From Gemmatimonadota bacterium (GTDB lineage: Bacteria; Gemmatimonadota; Gemmatimonadetes; Gemmatimonadales; GWC2-71-9), in assembly GCA_022710485.1 (NCBI GenBank), contig JAKLGU010000011.1, forward strand, positions 1 to 64,000: a DNA stretch of 64,000 nt, read 5' to 3'. Made by a program: the position numbers and the translations under genes. Under the pieces are notes generated by a model that saw only the letters and a list, made by a program, of their open reading frames with translations, searched no databases and was not told the origin of the DNA. The first letter of the stretch is position 1; the number at the start of each line of letters is the position of its first letter. Positions 9,983 to 19,794 of this stretch are shown here, piece by piece.

Positions 9983-11419
9983 TCAGTCAATGCCGACTCT
10001 CCCCTTCGTCGCCGCAATCAGCTTCGGTGAGTCGTATCCGACCCCGTCCTTGAAGACGATCTCGACCTGCTGGATCACCTTCGGGTCGGTGCGGAGGTCG
10101 CCCCTGATCAGCACCAGGTCCGCGATCTTCCCCGGCGCAATCGAGCCGTACACGTCGGCGATGCCGAGGATCTTCGCCCCGTTGAGCGTCACGACCTGCA
10201 CCGCCTGCTCCGTCGTGAACTTCCCCTCGATCAGGATCTCGTAGCCCCGCTGGTCGCCCAGCCCGGGCAGCGCCCCGCCATTGCCGGTCGGGTCCACGCC
10301 GCTCGCCAGGACGCCCCCCGCCTTGTAGAACGCCAGGTCAAACGCCAGCGACCGCGCGAACCCCTCGGCGGTGAGCGGCCAGTTGGTGGTGGTGTCGATC
10401 TGGGTGCGCTCCGCCACGTAGGCCGTCCGGACCTCCGGCGCCATCAGGTCGAGCACGCGCGGGTCCTGGACGGGGCGGTTCTGGTAGAAGAGCTCGTACA
10501 CCGCAGGTGTCGTGGTCATCGAGACGCCGTGCTCGATCATGTACGCGATGAGGGGCGCGGCGATCGGGCCGTCACCCGCGACTCCCTTGTCCGTCGCCAC
10601 GAGCGAGTTCGGCGGGCACTTGTCGGGCTGCTTCCCGGGAATGAAGTCGCTGGCCGTCATCCCGCCGTGCGCCAGGTCGTCGATGTGGAGGTCCACCGCC
10701 TCGCGGAAGGTGACGGAGCAGAGGTGCCCGGTGGCCTTCATCCCCTGCTTGTGCGCCTCATCGATGGCGGCCCCCATCGCCTCTCGGCTGATGTTGGTGT
10801 AGAACTTGATCCACGAGGCCCCCTCCTCCGCCCAGTACGCCACGAAGCGGCGTGCCTGGTCGGGGGTCTCCGCCACTGACATCGTGCCGCCGCCGCCTGG
10901 GCCGGTCAGGTACGGGGTGGTGACATAGATGCGCGGCCCCGGCACCATCCCCTGGTCGATTCGGCGCTTCAGGTTGATGTCGCCATAGGGCGACTGGCTG
11001 CCGGTGGTGCGGATGGTGGTGACGCCGGCGCCGAGGTAGAGCCGCGGGCCGGTGTAGCTCATCTGGGCCGAGCGGCCGCCGGCGGCCGAGTAGTACATGT
11101 GGTCGTGCATGCCGATAATGCCGGGAATCAGGGTCCGGCCGGTGCCGTCCACGACGACGGCCCCCGCGGGCACCTTCACCTTCTTGGCCGGCCCCACCTC
11201 GGTGATCACCCCGTTCTGCACGATGACCGTCTGCCCCGGCTGGGCCGCCGCCCCGGTGCCGTCGATCAGCAGCACGTTGGAGATCGCGACGACGGCGGTG
11301 TCGATGGTCACATACGCCTTCGTCGCCGTGGAGAGCGTGGGCCGCTGCGCCGCGAGCAGGGCGGGCGAGAGCGCCAGCAGGCCGGCGGCCAGCAGCGTGC
11401 GGATGTTCGGAGAGCGCAT
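9983..11419 (-). CDS. exported amidohydrolase family protein
   Basis: 478-aa metal-dependent amidohydrolase of the imidazolonepropionase/prolidase-like group. A signal peptide ends near residue 25 (ALLAAQ). The HDH metal motif is at 105-107, a candidate carbamylated Lys is in WIKFYT, later His residues are in TGHL and AHGG, and a C-terminal Asp is in SGVDPTG. The N- and C-terminal beta-sandwich (IDGTG..., IAPGKIADLVLI) is present. The ATG at 11419 overlaps the stop of the multicopper oxidase as TGATG, with GAGGAG in the end of that gene as ribosome site. It probably acts on a cyclic amide or peptide in the periplasm; the substrate cannot be read from sequence. Confidence 0.9.
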   Translation of the reverse strand: MRSPNIRTLLAAGLLALSPALLAAQRPTLSTATKAYVTIDTAVVAISNVLLIDGTGAAAQPGQTVIVQNGVITEVGPAKKVKVPAGAVVVDGTGRTLIPGIIGMHDHMYYSAAGGRSAQMSYTGPRLYLGAGVTTIRTTGSQSPYGDINLKRRIDQGMVPGPRIYVTTPYLTGPGGGGTMSVAETPDQARRFVAYWAEEGASWIKFYTNISREAMGAAIDEAHKQGMKATGHLCSVTFREAVDLHIDDLAHGGMTASDFIPGKQPDKCPPNSLVATDKGVAGDGPIAAPLIAYMIEHGVSMTTTPAVYELFYQNRPVQDPRVLDLMAPEVRTAYVAERTQIDTTTNWPLTAEGFARSLAFDLAFYKAGGVLASGVDPTGNGGALPGLGDQRGYEILIEGKFTTEQAVQVVTLNGAKILGIADVYGSIAPGKIADLVLIRGDLRTDPKVIQQVEIVFKDGVGYDSPKLIAATKGRVGID

Positions 11420-13626
11420 CACGACTCCTCTACGTTGACGGTCATCATCATGCCGGACTGCAGGTGCTCCGCGATGTGGCAGTGGAGCATCCACGGGCCG
11501 GGGTTCGACATCTCCACCAGAAGGTCCACCGCGGCACCGGCGGGCACAAGGACCGTGTCCTTCCAGGCCGGGTCGTCGGCCGCGACCCCGTTCACCGCCA
11601 GGATCAGGAACCGCTGCCCGTGGAGGTGGATCGGGTGCTGCATCGCGTGCAGCGTCTCCCGGATGTTCACCAGCCGGATGCGGACCAGGTCGCCCTTCCG
11701 GAACCGCCAGTCGATCTCGTGGTTCTCCCTGCCGGTGGCGTGGTCACGCAGCGTCCACTGCGCCTGCGGGCCGATGGTGGCCCAGTTCATCCCCGGCATC
11801 GTCCCGGCCCACTCGACCGGGTTGTGGTAGAGACTGTCCACCCGCATCAGCCGCTCCGTGACGAACGGCAGCCCCACCCACTTGGCCCGGAGCTCGAGTA
11901 CCCGTTCGGGCGGTAGCCCCTGGTTGCCTCGGAGGAGGGCTGTAGTCTCATTGGCTACGAACCGGTCAGTGCGGAGGGCGTTGAAGCTCTGTGCCAGGTC
12001 GGGCTGGGCCCGCGCCGCTGTCACCGTCACCACGCCGAGCGTGTCCACCACAGGGAAGAACCTCCCGTTCATGTGGTCCTGCCCCTGTACCGCGTTCAGC
12101 ATGGCCACCGGTCCGGGCTCCTCGAACCGCACCTCCACCACGTACCGCTCCGCCGGTCCGATGACGACGCTCTCGGCCCAGCTCTCACGGACGAAGTTGC
12201 CCAGGTCGGAGCCCACCACCTTGAGGCGCGCCCCGGCACCGAAGGAGAGGTTGAAGGTCCGGGTGTTCGAGACGTTGGTCAGGAAGAGCCGGACGACTTC
12301 CCCCTGCCGCACCTGTAGCCTCCAGTCGGGCTCGCCGTTGACGAGGAGCAGGTTGCCGAACCGTCCCATGGCGGCGTGGGTCGGCTCGTCGCGGCCCCAC
12401 GGCACCAGCCCGTCCTCACCGACCAACAGGTCGTCGAGGATCAGGAACTCTTCACGGTGGACTGGCCCCCATGCGTCGGGCAGGGAGGGCTGGACGAAGA
12501 TGTTGCCGTAGAGGCCGAGGTCCTGCTGGATGTCCTCGCGGACGTGCGGGTGATACCAGAATATCCCGCCGTCGGGGAAGACCAGTTGATATGTGAAGCT
12601 CTCGCCGGGCTCCACCGCCGGCTGGGAAAGCCCGGGGACGCCGTCGAACCGCGCGTCGAGCCGGAGGCCGTGCCAGTGGACCGTGGAGGGCAGCGGGAGT
12701 GCGTTGTGGAACCGGACGATGACCTGCGCGCCCTGCGGCACTCGCAGCATCGGCCCCGGGTACTGGCCGTTGAACCCGAACATCGTGTAGCTGCGCCCGG
12801 CGAGCGTCCGGCGGACCACGCCGGCGGTGAGGTCGAGGGTGTCTCCGTCCGCGAGGGTCACCACCTCGCGGGGGCGGGCCGCCGGGGCGTTCGGTCGTTC
12901 CGGGAGGCTCCAGGCGGCCATCGGCGGGCGGAGCGCCATTTCCGAGGGGAGCATATCGAGTCCGGGATACATCGGGATTCCGGTCCAGCCGAGAGAGTCG
13001 GGCGCGGCGCCCATGTGGTGCGCGTGCTCGTCCTGCTCCCGTGGCACACCGATGCCGCCGAGGAAGAACTCGTAGTTGTCGGCCGGGCGGAGGCGCGTGG
13101 CCGCCGATTCGCCGCGGAGGACGAGGCGGCCTTGCCGTGTGGCCGCGGTGGTGTCCGGCTCCGCGGAGACATGCACCAGGAAACTCTGCAGCGCGAAGGG
13201 CCCGAGCGCCGTGGTGCCCTCGTGCACCGTGCCGAGCCGGCGCATCGGGGTCAGGGACTGGGGCATGACCCAGGCGACGTATCCCGGCGCCGGCCCGGGT
13301 GGCAGCGGCGGCAGGTCGTGCAGCGAGAAGCGCACCGCCCAGCGGTTGGTCCCGTCCTTCGCCACGTTGACGGTGAACGGACCCGGAATCCAGTCGAGTT
13401 CGGCGGTGCCGGTGGCGGACGAGCCGGCGGCCGGGAAGAGGTGGATGCAGTAGAGGTCGTGGCTGGCGCTCGGCACCGCGCTGACCGGATCACATGGGCG
13501 CTGCGCCGCGAGGGCGGTGGGGAGGAACACGGAGGCGGCCGCCAGAGTCACGGCCAAGGCCGCGGCTCGGCTGGTGTCACTGAAGTGATCAACCGAAATG
13601 TATCGCTCGTGTCGCTTCAGCGACAT
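11419..13626 (-). CDS. exported multicopper oxidase
   Basis: Copper-dependent oxidase of about 735 aa. All four copper-ligand clusters are visible: HWHGLR, WYHPHV, HPIHLHG and the final HCHIAEH with Met ligands after it (GMMMT). An extra N-terminal domain of about 200 aa precedes the first cupredoxin domain. A hydrophobic signal region ends at LAAQ. The start is uncertain: the best ATG (13626) lies inside a REP-like palindrome and lacks a clear Shine-Dalgarno, so the signal peptide n-region would be REP-derived; GTG codons nearer the hydrophobic core are alternatives. Overlaps the amidohydrolase gene by one base. Confidence 0.88.
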   Translation of the reverse strand: MSLKRHERYISVDHFSDTSRAAALAVTLAAASVFLPTALAAQRPCDPVSAVPSASHDLYCIHLFPAAGSSATGTAELDWIPGPFTVNVAKDGTNRWAVRFSLHDLPPLPPGPAPGYVAWVMPQSLTPMRRLGTVHEGTTALGPFALQSFLVHVSAEPDTTAATRQGRLVLRGESAATRLRPADNYEFFLGGIGVPREQDEHAHHMGAAPDSLGWTGIPMYPGLDMLPSEMALRPPMAAWSLPERPNAPAARPREVVTLADGDTLDLTAGVVRRTLAGRSYTMFGFNGQYPGPMLRVPQGAQVIVRFHNALPLPSTVHWHGLRLDARFDGVPGLSQPAVEPGESFTYQLVFPDGGIFWYHPHVREDIQQDLGLYGNIFVQPSLPDAWGPVHREEFLILDDLLVGEDGLVPWGRDEPTHAAMGRFGNLLLVNGEPDWRLQVRQGEVVRLFLTNVSNTRTFNLSFGAGARLKVVGSDLGNFVRESWAESVVIGPAERYVVEVRFEEPGPVAMLNAVQGQDHMNGRFFPVVDTLGVVTVTAARAQPDLAQSFNALRTDRFVANETTALLRGNQGLPPERVLELRAKWVGLPFVTERLMRVDSLYHNPVEWAGTMPGMNWATIGPQAQWTLRDHATGRENHEIDWRFRKGDLVRIRLVNIRETLHAMQHPIHLHGQRFLILAVNGVAADDPAWKDTVLVPAGAAVDLLVEMSNPGPWMLHCHIAEHLQSGMMMTVNVEES

Positions 13627-13665
13627 CAGCCGAGAGCCGGCTTCAGCCGGCGGTCGAGCGGCACG
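13551..13665. repeat. REP-like palindromes at the start of the multicopper oxidase
   Basis: Includes a TCACTGAAGTGA unit near 13577, GTCGC-TTCA-GCGAC at 13611-13624 and GCCGGC-TTCA-GCCGGC at 13636-13651, separated by ATCAGCCGAGA. The same order of units occurs at 9018-9060. The cluster overlaps the predicted N-terminus of the oxidase. Confidence 0.65.
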
Positions 13666-13666
13666 G

Positions 13667-15535
13667 TCACGGCTGAGCCGCCCCCAGCACGTCGAGCTCG
13701 AGGTGCGACGGATACTGCGCGCTCCGGTAGATGCGGTGCGTCTGGACCCGGAAGTCGCTGGCCTTGGCCTCGAAGATGTTGGGCACGAAGGTCTGCGGGT
13801 TCCGGTCGTGCACCGGGAACCAGGTGCTCTGCACATGGACCATGATGCGGTGCCCGGGCCGGAAGGTGTAGGCCTGCTGGTGCAGGTCCACGCTGAAGGG
13901 CGTGACGGTGTTGGCGGGAATTGGCAGCGGGTTGTCCCATCCCTTGTAGTAGCGCCCGCGCATGATCTCGCCGACCACCATCAACTCGAAGCCGCCCATC
14001 CTCGGCCGGTCCGCAATCGAGTCGGGATAGACATCGATGAGCTTCACGACCCAGTCGGCGTCGGTGCCGGTAGTGGAGGCGAAGAGCCTGGCCGCAATCG
14101 AGCCGGCGACGGTGACCTCCTCCGCGAGCGGCTCCGTCTGCCAGACCAGTACGTCGGGCCGGCTGTCCACGAAGCGCTGGTCCTCTGTCATCCAGCAGTC
14201 CCAGTCCGATCCGCGCGGATCATAGGTCCGCTCGATCGGCCGGTGCCGATACGGGACCGGGCGCGCCGGGTCGCTGACGTACTGGTCATAGCCGCTGGTG
14301 GCCGTGGGCGGATCGAACGACAGCTTGCCGCCGTCGTGTAAGTAGAGCTGCCGCGGCGCCGAGGTCGGCGCCGGCCAGGCGTCGAAGGTGCGCCACTGCT
14401 GCGCCCCGGCGTCGAACACTCGCGCTTCCGGGAAGTTCCCGTCGCCCTTGTCCTTCAGCCAGTAGGCGAACCACGGCGCCTCGATGGTGCGGCGGTAGGT
14501 CTCACCGGTGGCGCTGCCGAAGCGGACGGCGCCGAGGGAGTCGCCGGCCTCGAGGAACCACTCGCCGTGATACCAGGGGCCGACGACGAGGAAGTTGAGG
14601 TGCGCCGAGTCGTGGGTCTCCATCGCCGCATAGACGTTGGGGGTGCCGTAGATGTCCTCCTGATCCCACCAGCCGCCGACGTTGAGGGTGGGAACCGGAG
14701 CGCTCTTCAACCGCGCGGGAATGGACCGCGTGCTCCAGACCGTGTCGTACGCCGGATGGGTGGCGAAGAGCCGCCAGGTGGGCCAGGCGTCGGCGCCGAC
14801 CGCGGCACTCAGGTCCTTGAGTGTCGGGAAGGAGAGGTACCAGTCATAGGTGTCGTAGCGGCCAGGGGTGGGAGGAATGCTCTGGTCGGAACTGGCCTCC
14901 ATGTCCCAGGCGTATTCCAGCCCGTAGCTCAGCCGGAAGGCACCCTGGTGGAAGAAGTCGTCGCCCATCCAGACGTCGCCCATCGTGGCCTGCGGGCTCA
15001 GCGCCTTGATGGCGGGATGCGGCTCGAAGGCGGTGGCGTTGGTGTTCCATCCCGGATACGAGATGCCGAGCTGACCCACTCGGCCGTTGTTGTCGGGCAC
15101 GTTCTTGAGCAGCCACTCGACGGTATCCCAGGTGTCGGTGGCTTCGTCCACGCAGCCGTCGCCGCGCTCGAGGCAGGCCGGCCGGTTCATCACGAAGGTG
15201 CCGCCGGACTGGAAGCGGCCCCGGATGTCCTGGAAGACGAAGATGTAGCCGTCCTTCATCAGCTCCTGGAAGCCGTAGCCGATCTTGTACGTTCCCCCCC
15301 AGCCGGCGGTGCCGTAGGGGGTGCGGCTCAGGATGAACGGGAGCGCACCATCCGCGCGCTTGGGCGTGAGGATGACCGTGAAGAGCTCGACGCCGTCCCG
15401 CATCGGGATGCGGACTTCCTGGCGGTCAAATTGCCGCGACAGGTCCTCTGACCCGACGGGAGGGGCCGGTTCGAGGTTGCAGGCGGCGCAGAGGATGGCG
15501 AGGGCCAGCCAACGGGTCGTGGTCAGGTGGTTCAC
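13667..15535 (-). CDS. CocE/NonD-type S15 hydrolase, lipoprotein
   Basis: 622-aa alpha/beta-hydrolase of the X-Pro dipeptidyl-peptidase/cocaine esterase family. The nucleophile motif is GISYPGW with Ser159, the N-terminal strand has PMRDGVEL, and the C-terminal beta-jelly roll ends with a FRPGHRIMVHVQS block typical of the family. The start is GTG with GAGGT 6-7 nt upstream; it gives a lipoprotein signal with Cys19 in LCAAC. The open frame continues upstream into a propeller remnant, but that part cannot belong to an exported lipoprotein. It probably hydrolyses esters or amides at the cell surface or in the periplasm. Confidence 0.92.
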   Translation of the reverse strand: MNHLTTTRWLALAILCAACNLEPAPPVGSEDLSRQFDRQEVRIPMRDGVELFTVILTPKRADGALPFILSRTPYGTAGWGGTYKIGYGFQELMKDGYIFVFQDIRGRFQSGGTFVMNRPACLERGDGCVDEATDTWDTVEWLLKNVPDNNGRVGQLGISYPGWNTNATAFEPHPAIKALSPQATMGDVWMGDDFFHQGAFRLSYGLEYAWDMEASSDQSIPPTPGRYDTYDWYLSFPTLKDLSAAVGADAWPTWRLFATHPAYDTVWSTRSIPARLKSAPVPTLNVGGWWDQEDIYGTPNVYAAMETHDSAHLNFLVVGPWYHGEWFLEAGDSLGAVRFGSATGETYRRTIEAPWFAYWLKDKGDGNFPEARVFDAGAQQWRTFDAWPAPTSAPRQLYLHDGGKLSFDPPTATSGYDQYVSDPARPVPYRHRPIERTYDPRGSDWDCWMTEDQRFVDSRPDVLVWQTEPLAEEVTVAGSIAARLFASTTGTDADWVVKLIDVYPDSIADRPRMGGFELMVVGEIMRGRYYKGWDNPLPIPANTVTPFSVDLHQQAYTFRPGHRIMVHVQSTWFPVHDRNPQTFVPNIFEAKASDFRVQTHRIYRSAQYPSHLELDVLGAAQP

Positions 15536-15556
15536 CGCTTCACCTCTTCCTTGAGT

Positions 15557-15748
15557 CCGGAGCAGCGCCGCGACGTCAGCCACGAGATCACGGCCGCTAG
15601 CGAAGCCATACTTGGAGTGCTGGCGGGTCGGGTCGTCGAAGTTGACCGGGACGCGGCTGGGCCCGCCATCGGCGTTCACGATGCGGATTACCCACCCTGC
15701 CGGCGAGCGGGCGAGGTAGTAGACCTGCCGCCCATCCGGCGGCCAGGC
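15557..15748 (-). pseudogene. remnant of a PD40 propeller C-terminus
   Basis: Between the kinase stop (15756) and the CocE start, the minus strand encodes about 64 residues that resemble the last blade of these propellers: PPDGRQVYYLAR, then a NADGG turn, then FDDPTRQHSKYGFASG. It has no start or kinase part of its own. It looks like the leftover tail of a deleted kinase or TolB-like gene and is open in frame into the hydrolase gene. Confidence 0.5.
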
Positions 15749-15755
15749 ATGTCCA

Positions 15756-18467
15756 CTATCGCCCGGCCGGCCGGCTGAGGTCGAGTTCGGCGAGCCAGTG
15801 CTGCACAAGGATCGCGATGGCCGGGGCGGACGAGCCGGGCTCGAATCCATCGCCCGCAAGGCGCTTGAAAACGAACCGGCGATCATCGGGCGACACGGCA
15901 TACTGCGCGTGATACTGGTCGCGGAAATATGGGTCGTCGAAGAGCGCCAGCTGCTCCCCCATCTGGAAGCCGGTGCCGGCGTTCGCGAGGATCGGCACTG
16001 CCACAAACGTCCGGGGGCCTTGACTGCGGAAGAACAGTTCACGGCCGCTGTGCGACCACATCGGCTCGATCCCCCCGTTGCGGGAGACCTGCCAGCGGCC
16101 GGCGTCCACGTCCGGGAAGGGGCGCACGTACACCTCGTTGCGACCCGATTCGTTCGAGGTGTAGGCAAGCCAACGGCCGTCGGGCGACAGTGCCGGCGAC
16201 TTCTGGTCATACCCGGGTGCGGCCAGCAGCGGGCTCAGGGCGCTGTCCCCGGTGCCGGCCGCGCGCCGGAACAGGAATATCTGCCGGCCTCCTCCCGGGA
16301 CGGTGAGCCGCACGATCATCACCGCGGTGTCCCGGGTCTCCACGACCTCCTCCACGTCACCGGTCGGATCGAGGATCGGTTCCGGGGACGCGGTCCCGTC
16401 AGCTCGCCGTTGGAGGAGGCGCAATCCAGTGCTGTCGTTCGATCCATACCAGAGGTAGCGGCCGTCCGCGCTCCAGACCGGCCGGATGGTACGCTTCTCG
16501 AACGACAGGCGCGTCAACGGGCCGGCATCGAGCTGCTTGACCCAGATGTTCTGGCCGCTGGTCTCGTTGATGCTCACCGCCAGTTGCCGGCCGTCGGGCG
16601 AGAGGGCAAGTCCGTTGCTGCCGACAAGCTGCCGCCACGACCAGCTCGTGTCGATCAGCGAAGACACGCCCTCACGCGTGACCCAGACGGTCTGGACCAG
16701 GGCCCCGCCGATCGAGGACTCGCCTGTGACGTAGAGCGCCGTGCCGGTACGCGCGACCACGAAGTCAGGGGTGTTCCCACCGACGCGGACGCCCTCGAGC
16801 ACCGGTACAGGAGGGGAGCGGAACCTGTAGTCGTCGGCGTCGAAGGCCCCGGCGAAGACGCCGCCGTCCGGACGCACGAACACCACCCGGTCATCACGCA
16901 CCGACCAGGCGCTCAACACGTCTCCCATGACCTCGTGCATGGCGCCGGAACGCATGTCGAGCGCGATCAGCCTGGACTCCGTGCACCCCGGATTGCAGAG
17001 TGAGACGAGCGCGCCGCGCCCGCCGGGAAGCCCGTCGAGGTGCGTGACAACGGCGCCGTGGAAGAGCGAGTCGTGCCACTCCCGCACCACGACGCCGTCG
17101 CTGGAGACCGCGCGCAGACTCATGCTGCTCGCCTGCGCGCCGCGGTACAGCAGGAGGCCGTCATCCAGCCAGGCGATGCTGTTCCCCGCGGAGTCGCCGA
17201 GGGTCACCGCCGAGCCGCCCACGCGCGGCACCTTCTTGAGCTTGTTCTCCGCTATGAAGGCCACCCACTCACCGTCCGGCGAGAATCGCGGGGCGAACCC
17301 TCTCGCGGTGCCGGTCAGCGGCACCGCCTCGGCGCGATCTTCCTCCTTGATCCACAGCTGAAGTCCGCCGATCGTGTCGGCGAAGACAAACGCCTTCCCG
17401 TCCGGGGACAGCGCGAGGTTCCGCCCCATGACCCCGGGGGGGAGGGTCGCTGACCTGATGAGCACCTGGTACCGGCTGGTGCCGGGTGGCGTCGGGCGGC
17501 GCAGCCAGCCCCAAAGCGCGGCCACCAGAAGGACCGCGCCGAGTGCGGCCAAGGCCGCGAGCGCGCGGCGCGAGACGCCGGTCCTGCCCGCGAGCCCGGT
17601 GACGCCGGTGGCTGGGCCGCCGGCGATGGTGAACGATGCGTTCCCCAGCGCGGCGGCAAACTCGGCAGCGGTCGCGAACCGGTCGGCGGGCAACTTCTCC
17701 AATGACTTGGCCACCGCGTCAGCGACGTTTTGGGGAACCGCCTTGCGCAGTTTCGTGACCGGGGCAGCCTCCTCGGTCACGATCTTCATGATGATTTGCT
17801 GCGCCGAAGCGCCCACGTGGGGCGGATTCCCGGTGAGCATCTCGTAGAGCACGCTGCCGAGCGAGTAGACGTCGCTCCTGGCCGTGATTTCCTTTTCCGC
17901 GGTGGCCTGCTCCGGACTCATGTAATGCGGCGTGCCGAGGCTCATGCCCGTCTCGGTCATCCGGCCGCCGGCCGCGGCGCTCAGCGCCAGCGCGATCCCG
18001 AAGTCCGCCACCATCGGCCGGCCGTCGTGCAGCAGGATGTTCTCCGGCTTGATGTCGCGGTGGACCACGCCGTGCCGGTGCGCATAGTCGAGGGCGTCGG
18101 CCACGGCCATGGTGATCTTGACCGATTCGTCGATCCCGAGCTGGGTTTCGCGATCCAGCTTGCTCCGAAGGGTCTCGCCGTCGATGAACGGCATGACATA
18201 GTAGAGAAAGCTGTCGGCGGTGCCGGAGTCGAACAGCGGCAGGATGTGCGGGTGCTGGAGCGCCGCAGTGGTCTTGATCTCCACCACAAACCGCTCGGCG
18301 CCGATCACCGCGGCGAGCTCGGGCTTCAGGACCTTGAGCGCCACCTTGCGGTCGTGCTTCAGGTCCTGCGCGAGGTACACCGTGGCCATGCCGCCCTGGC
18401 CGAGCTCCCGCTCGATGCGGTAGCGGTCGGCGAGGGCGGCGACGAGGCGGGGAAGGGGATCAGCCAT
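15756..18467 (-). CDS. Ser/Thr protein kinase with TolB/PD40 beta-propeller
   Basis: 903-aa kinase from the ATG at 18467, preferred over a GTG nine bases upstream because it leaves 8 nt after GGAG. Complete kinase domain (GQGGMATVYLA, VALKV, HRDIKPEN, DFGIALAL, MSPEQATAEKE), a membrane helix near 305-325, then PD40 blades (LSPDG, FSPDG). A Cys pair, LCNPGC, sits in one blade at the place equivalent to LCSNLC in the kinase at 2558. The start lies inside the end of the APC permease gene (8-nt overlap), implying coupled translation. Same subfamily as kinases at 1 and 19791. Confidence 0.95.
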   Translation of the reverse strand: MADPLPRLVAALADRYRIERELGQGGMATVYLAQDLKHDRKVALKVLKPELAAVIGAERFVVEIKTTAALQHPHILPLFDSGTADSFLYYVMPFIDGETLRSKLDRETQLGIDESVKITMAVADALDYAHRHGVVHRDIKPENILLHDGRPMVADFGIALALSAAAGGRMTETGMSLGTPHYMSPEQATAEKEITARSDVYSLGSVLYEMLTGNPPHVGASAQQIIMKIVTEEAAPVTKLRKAVPQNVADAVAKSLEKLPADRFATAAEFAAALGNASFTIAGGPATGVTGLAGRTGVSRRALAALAALGAVLLVAALWGWLRRPTPPGTSRYQVLIRSATLPPGVMGRNLALSPDGKAFVFADTIGGLQLWIKEEDRAEAVPLTGTARGFAPRFSPDGEWVAFIAENKLKKVPRVGGSAVTLGDSAGNSIAWLDDGLLLYRGAQASSMSLRAVSSDGVVVREWHDSLFHGAVVTHLDGLPGGRGALVSLCNPGCTESRLIALDMRSGAMHEVMGDVLSAWSVRDDRVVFVRPDGGVFAGAFDADDYRFRSPPVPVLEGVRVGGNTPDFVVARTGTALYVTGESSIGGALVQTVWVTREGVSSLIDTSWSWRQLVGSNGLALSPDGRQLAVSINETSGQNIWVKQLDAGPLTRLSFEKRTIRPVWSADGRYLWYGSNDSTGLRLLQRRADGTASPEPILDPTGDVEEVVETRDTAVMIVRLTVPGGGRQIFLFRRAAGTGDSALSPLLAAPGYDQKSPALSPDGRWLAYTSNESGRNEVYVRPFPDVDAGRWQVSRNGGIEPMWSHSGRELFFRSQGPRTFVAVPILANAGTGFQMGEQLALFDDPYFRDQYHAQYAVSPDDRRFVFKRLAGDGFEPGSSAPAIAILVQHWLAELDLSRPAGR

Positions 18468-19794
18468 GCGTGACACTCCGTGACGCCGCGTTCTGGCGCA
18501 AGAAATAGTACAGCACCGACAGCGCCAGGACCGCGGCCATCGCGACGGTTTCGCGCCGGGTGGACTGCGCGAGCACCCAGACGACGGCGGCCGACGCGAG
18601 GAGGCCGACGGTCGGGCCCCCAGGCGCGCGGAAGCTCCCCGGTGGGCGGGGCCGGGAGTAGCGCAGCTTGAGCGCGGCCAGGCAGACGCCGAGGTACACC
18701 AGCAGGAGCGCCATGCTCGCCAGCACGGCGAGCGCCTTGAAGCCGCCGCTCAGTGCCAGCAGCAGCGTCATGCTCGCGAAGGTGATGATCGCGATCCACG
18801 GCGTGTGGAACCGGGGGTGCACCCGGCTCAGCGCGCGCGGCAGCATCCCGCTCTCGGACGCCGCCAGGAAGGCGCGCGGGCTCCCGATCATGTCCGCGGC
18901 GAGCACCCCGAACACGGCGACGGCGGTGCAGGCCACGACGACGCTCCGGCCGCCGGCGCCTGCGAGCCGCTGGGCCAGGTCGGCGAGCGGCGCGGTGCTT
19001 CCCTCGGCCAGCTCGCTCCCGAGCACGCCCTGCGCGACGAACTGGAGCGCCAGGTACAGCAGGACGATGGCGCCGGTGGCCCCGAGCACCGCGCGGGGCA
19101 CGGTGCGGGCGGGGTCGCGGATCTCGCCGCTCGGGGTGAGCGCGCTTTCCACGCCGCCGAACGCAAAGAAGAGCAGGAGCGTGCCGGCCCCAAGTTGTTC
19201 GAGGGTCGGCCAGCCGGTCCAGGCGAGGTTTTCGGCCTGGACCGCGAAGACGCCGACCGCTACGAGCAGGAGCAGCGGCAGCAGCTTAGCCACCGTGGCC
19301 GCGACTGCCACCCGCGCGCCCTGGCGCACGCCCCGCACGTTCACGGCGGCCAGCCCGCCGAAGAGGAGCGCGAAGCCGAGTGCGCGGGGCACGCCGCCGG
19401 AGAGGGCGGGGACGCCGGTGGCGAGGGCGTCCATCAGCACATGGGCGATGGCGGCGTCCGAGGCCGCGCTGTACGCGAGGGCGAAGACGACCCACGCGAT
19501 GAAGCCGGCCATCGGGCCGATCGCCTCGTCGATGTAGGCGACCGCCCCGCCCGAGCGGGTGACCTGGCTCCCCACCTCGGCGAAGCAGGCCAGGACCAGG
19601 AGGACGAGCGCGCCGCAGGCCAGGTACGCGACCACGGCGGCGGGGCCGAGGATGGCCGCCACCACAGCAGGCAGGGCGAAGATCCCGGCGCCCACGGTCA
19701 GGTTGACGGCGTTGGCGCCGAGCGTCCAGGGGCCGATGGCGCGGACCAGCGCCTCCTCCGCCTCGCGGTGCGCCGGGGGCGGGGAGGCGCTCAC
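18460..19794 (-). CDS. APC-family amino acid permease
   Basis: 444-aa inner-membrane transporter with about 12 predicted helices. The first helix carries the Gly-rich unwound motif VGAGIFALP typical of APC amino-acid/polyamine permeases, and a GGVESALTPSGEI segment marks the family signature near helix 6. The GTG start overlaps the stop of the preceding kinase (GTGA), and its own end overlaps the next kinase start, so it is locked inside a kinase-permease-kinase unit. Substrate is probably an amino acid; not resolvable further. The placement suggests transport under kinase control or an amino-acid signal, which is inference. Confidence 0.9.
   Translation of the reverse strand: MSASPPPAHREAEEALVRAIGPWTLGANAVNLTVGAGIFALPAVVAAILGPAAVVAYLACGALVLLVLACFAEVGSQVTRSGGAVAYIDEAIGPMAGFIAWVVFALAYSAASDAAIAHVLMDALATGVPALSGGVPRALGFALLFGGLAAVNVRGVRQGARVAVAATVAKLLPLLLLVAVGVFAVQAENLAWTGWPTLEQLGAGTLLLFFAFGGVESALTPSGEIRDPARTVPRAVLGATGAIVLLYLALQFVAQGVLGSELAEGSTAPLADLAQRLAGAGGRSVVVACTAVAVFGVLAADMIGSPRAFLAASESGMLPRALSRVHPRFHTPWIAIITFASMTLLLALSGGFKALAVLASMALLLVYLGVCLAALKLRYSRPRPPGSFRAPGGPTVGLLASAAVVWVLAQSTRRETVAMAAVLALSVLYYFLRQNAASRSVTHG

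Noticed and set aside
12376..13845. 489-codon plus-strand open frame
   Set aside because: Antisense to the multicopper oxidase, whose copper motifs are intact.
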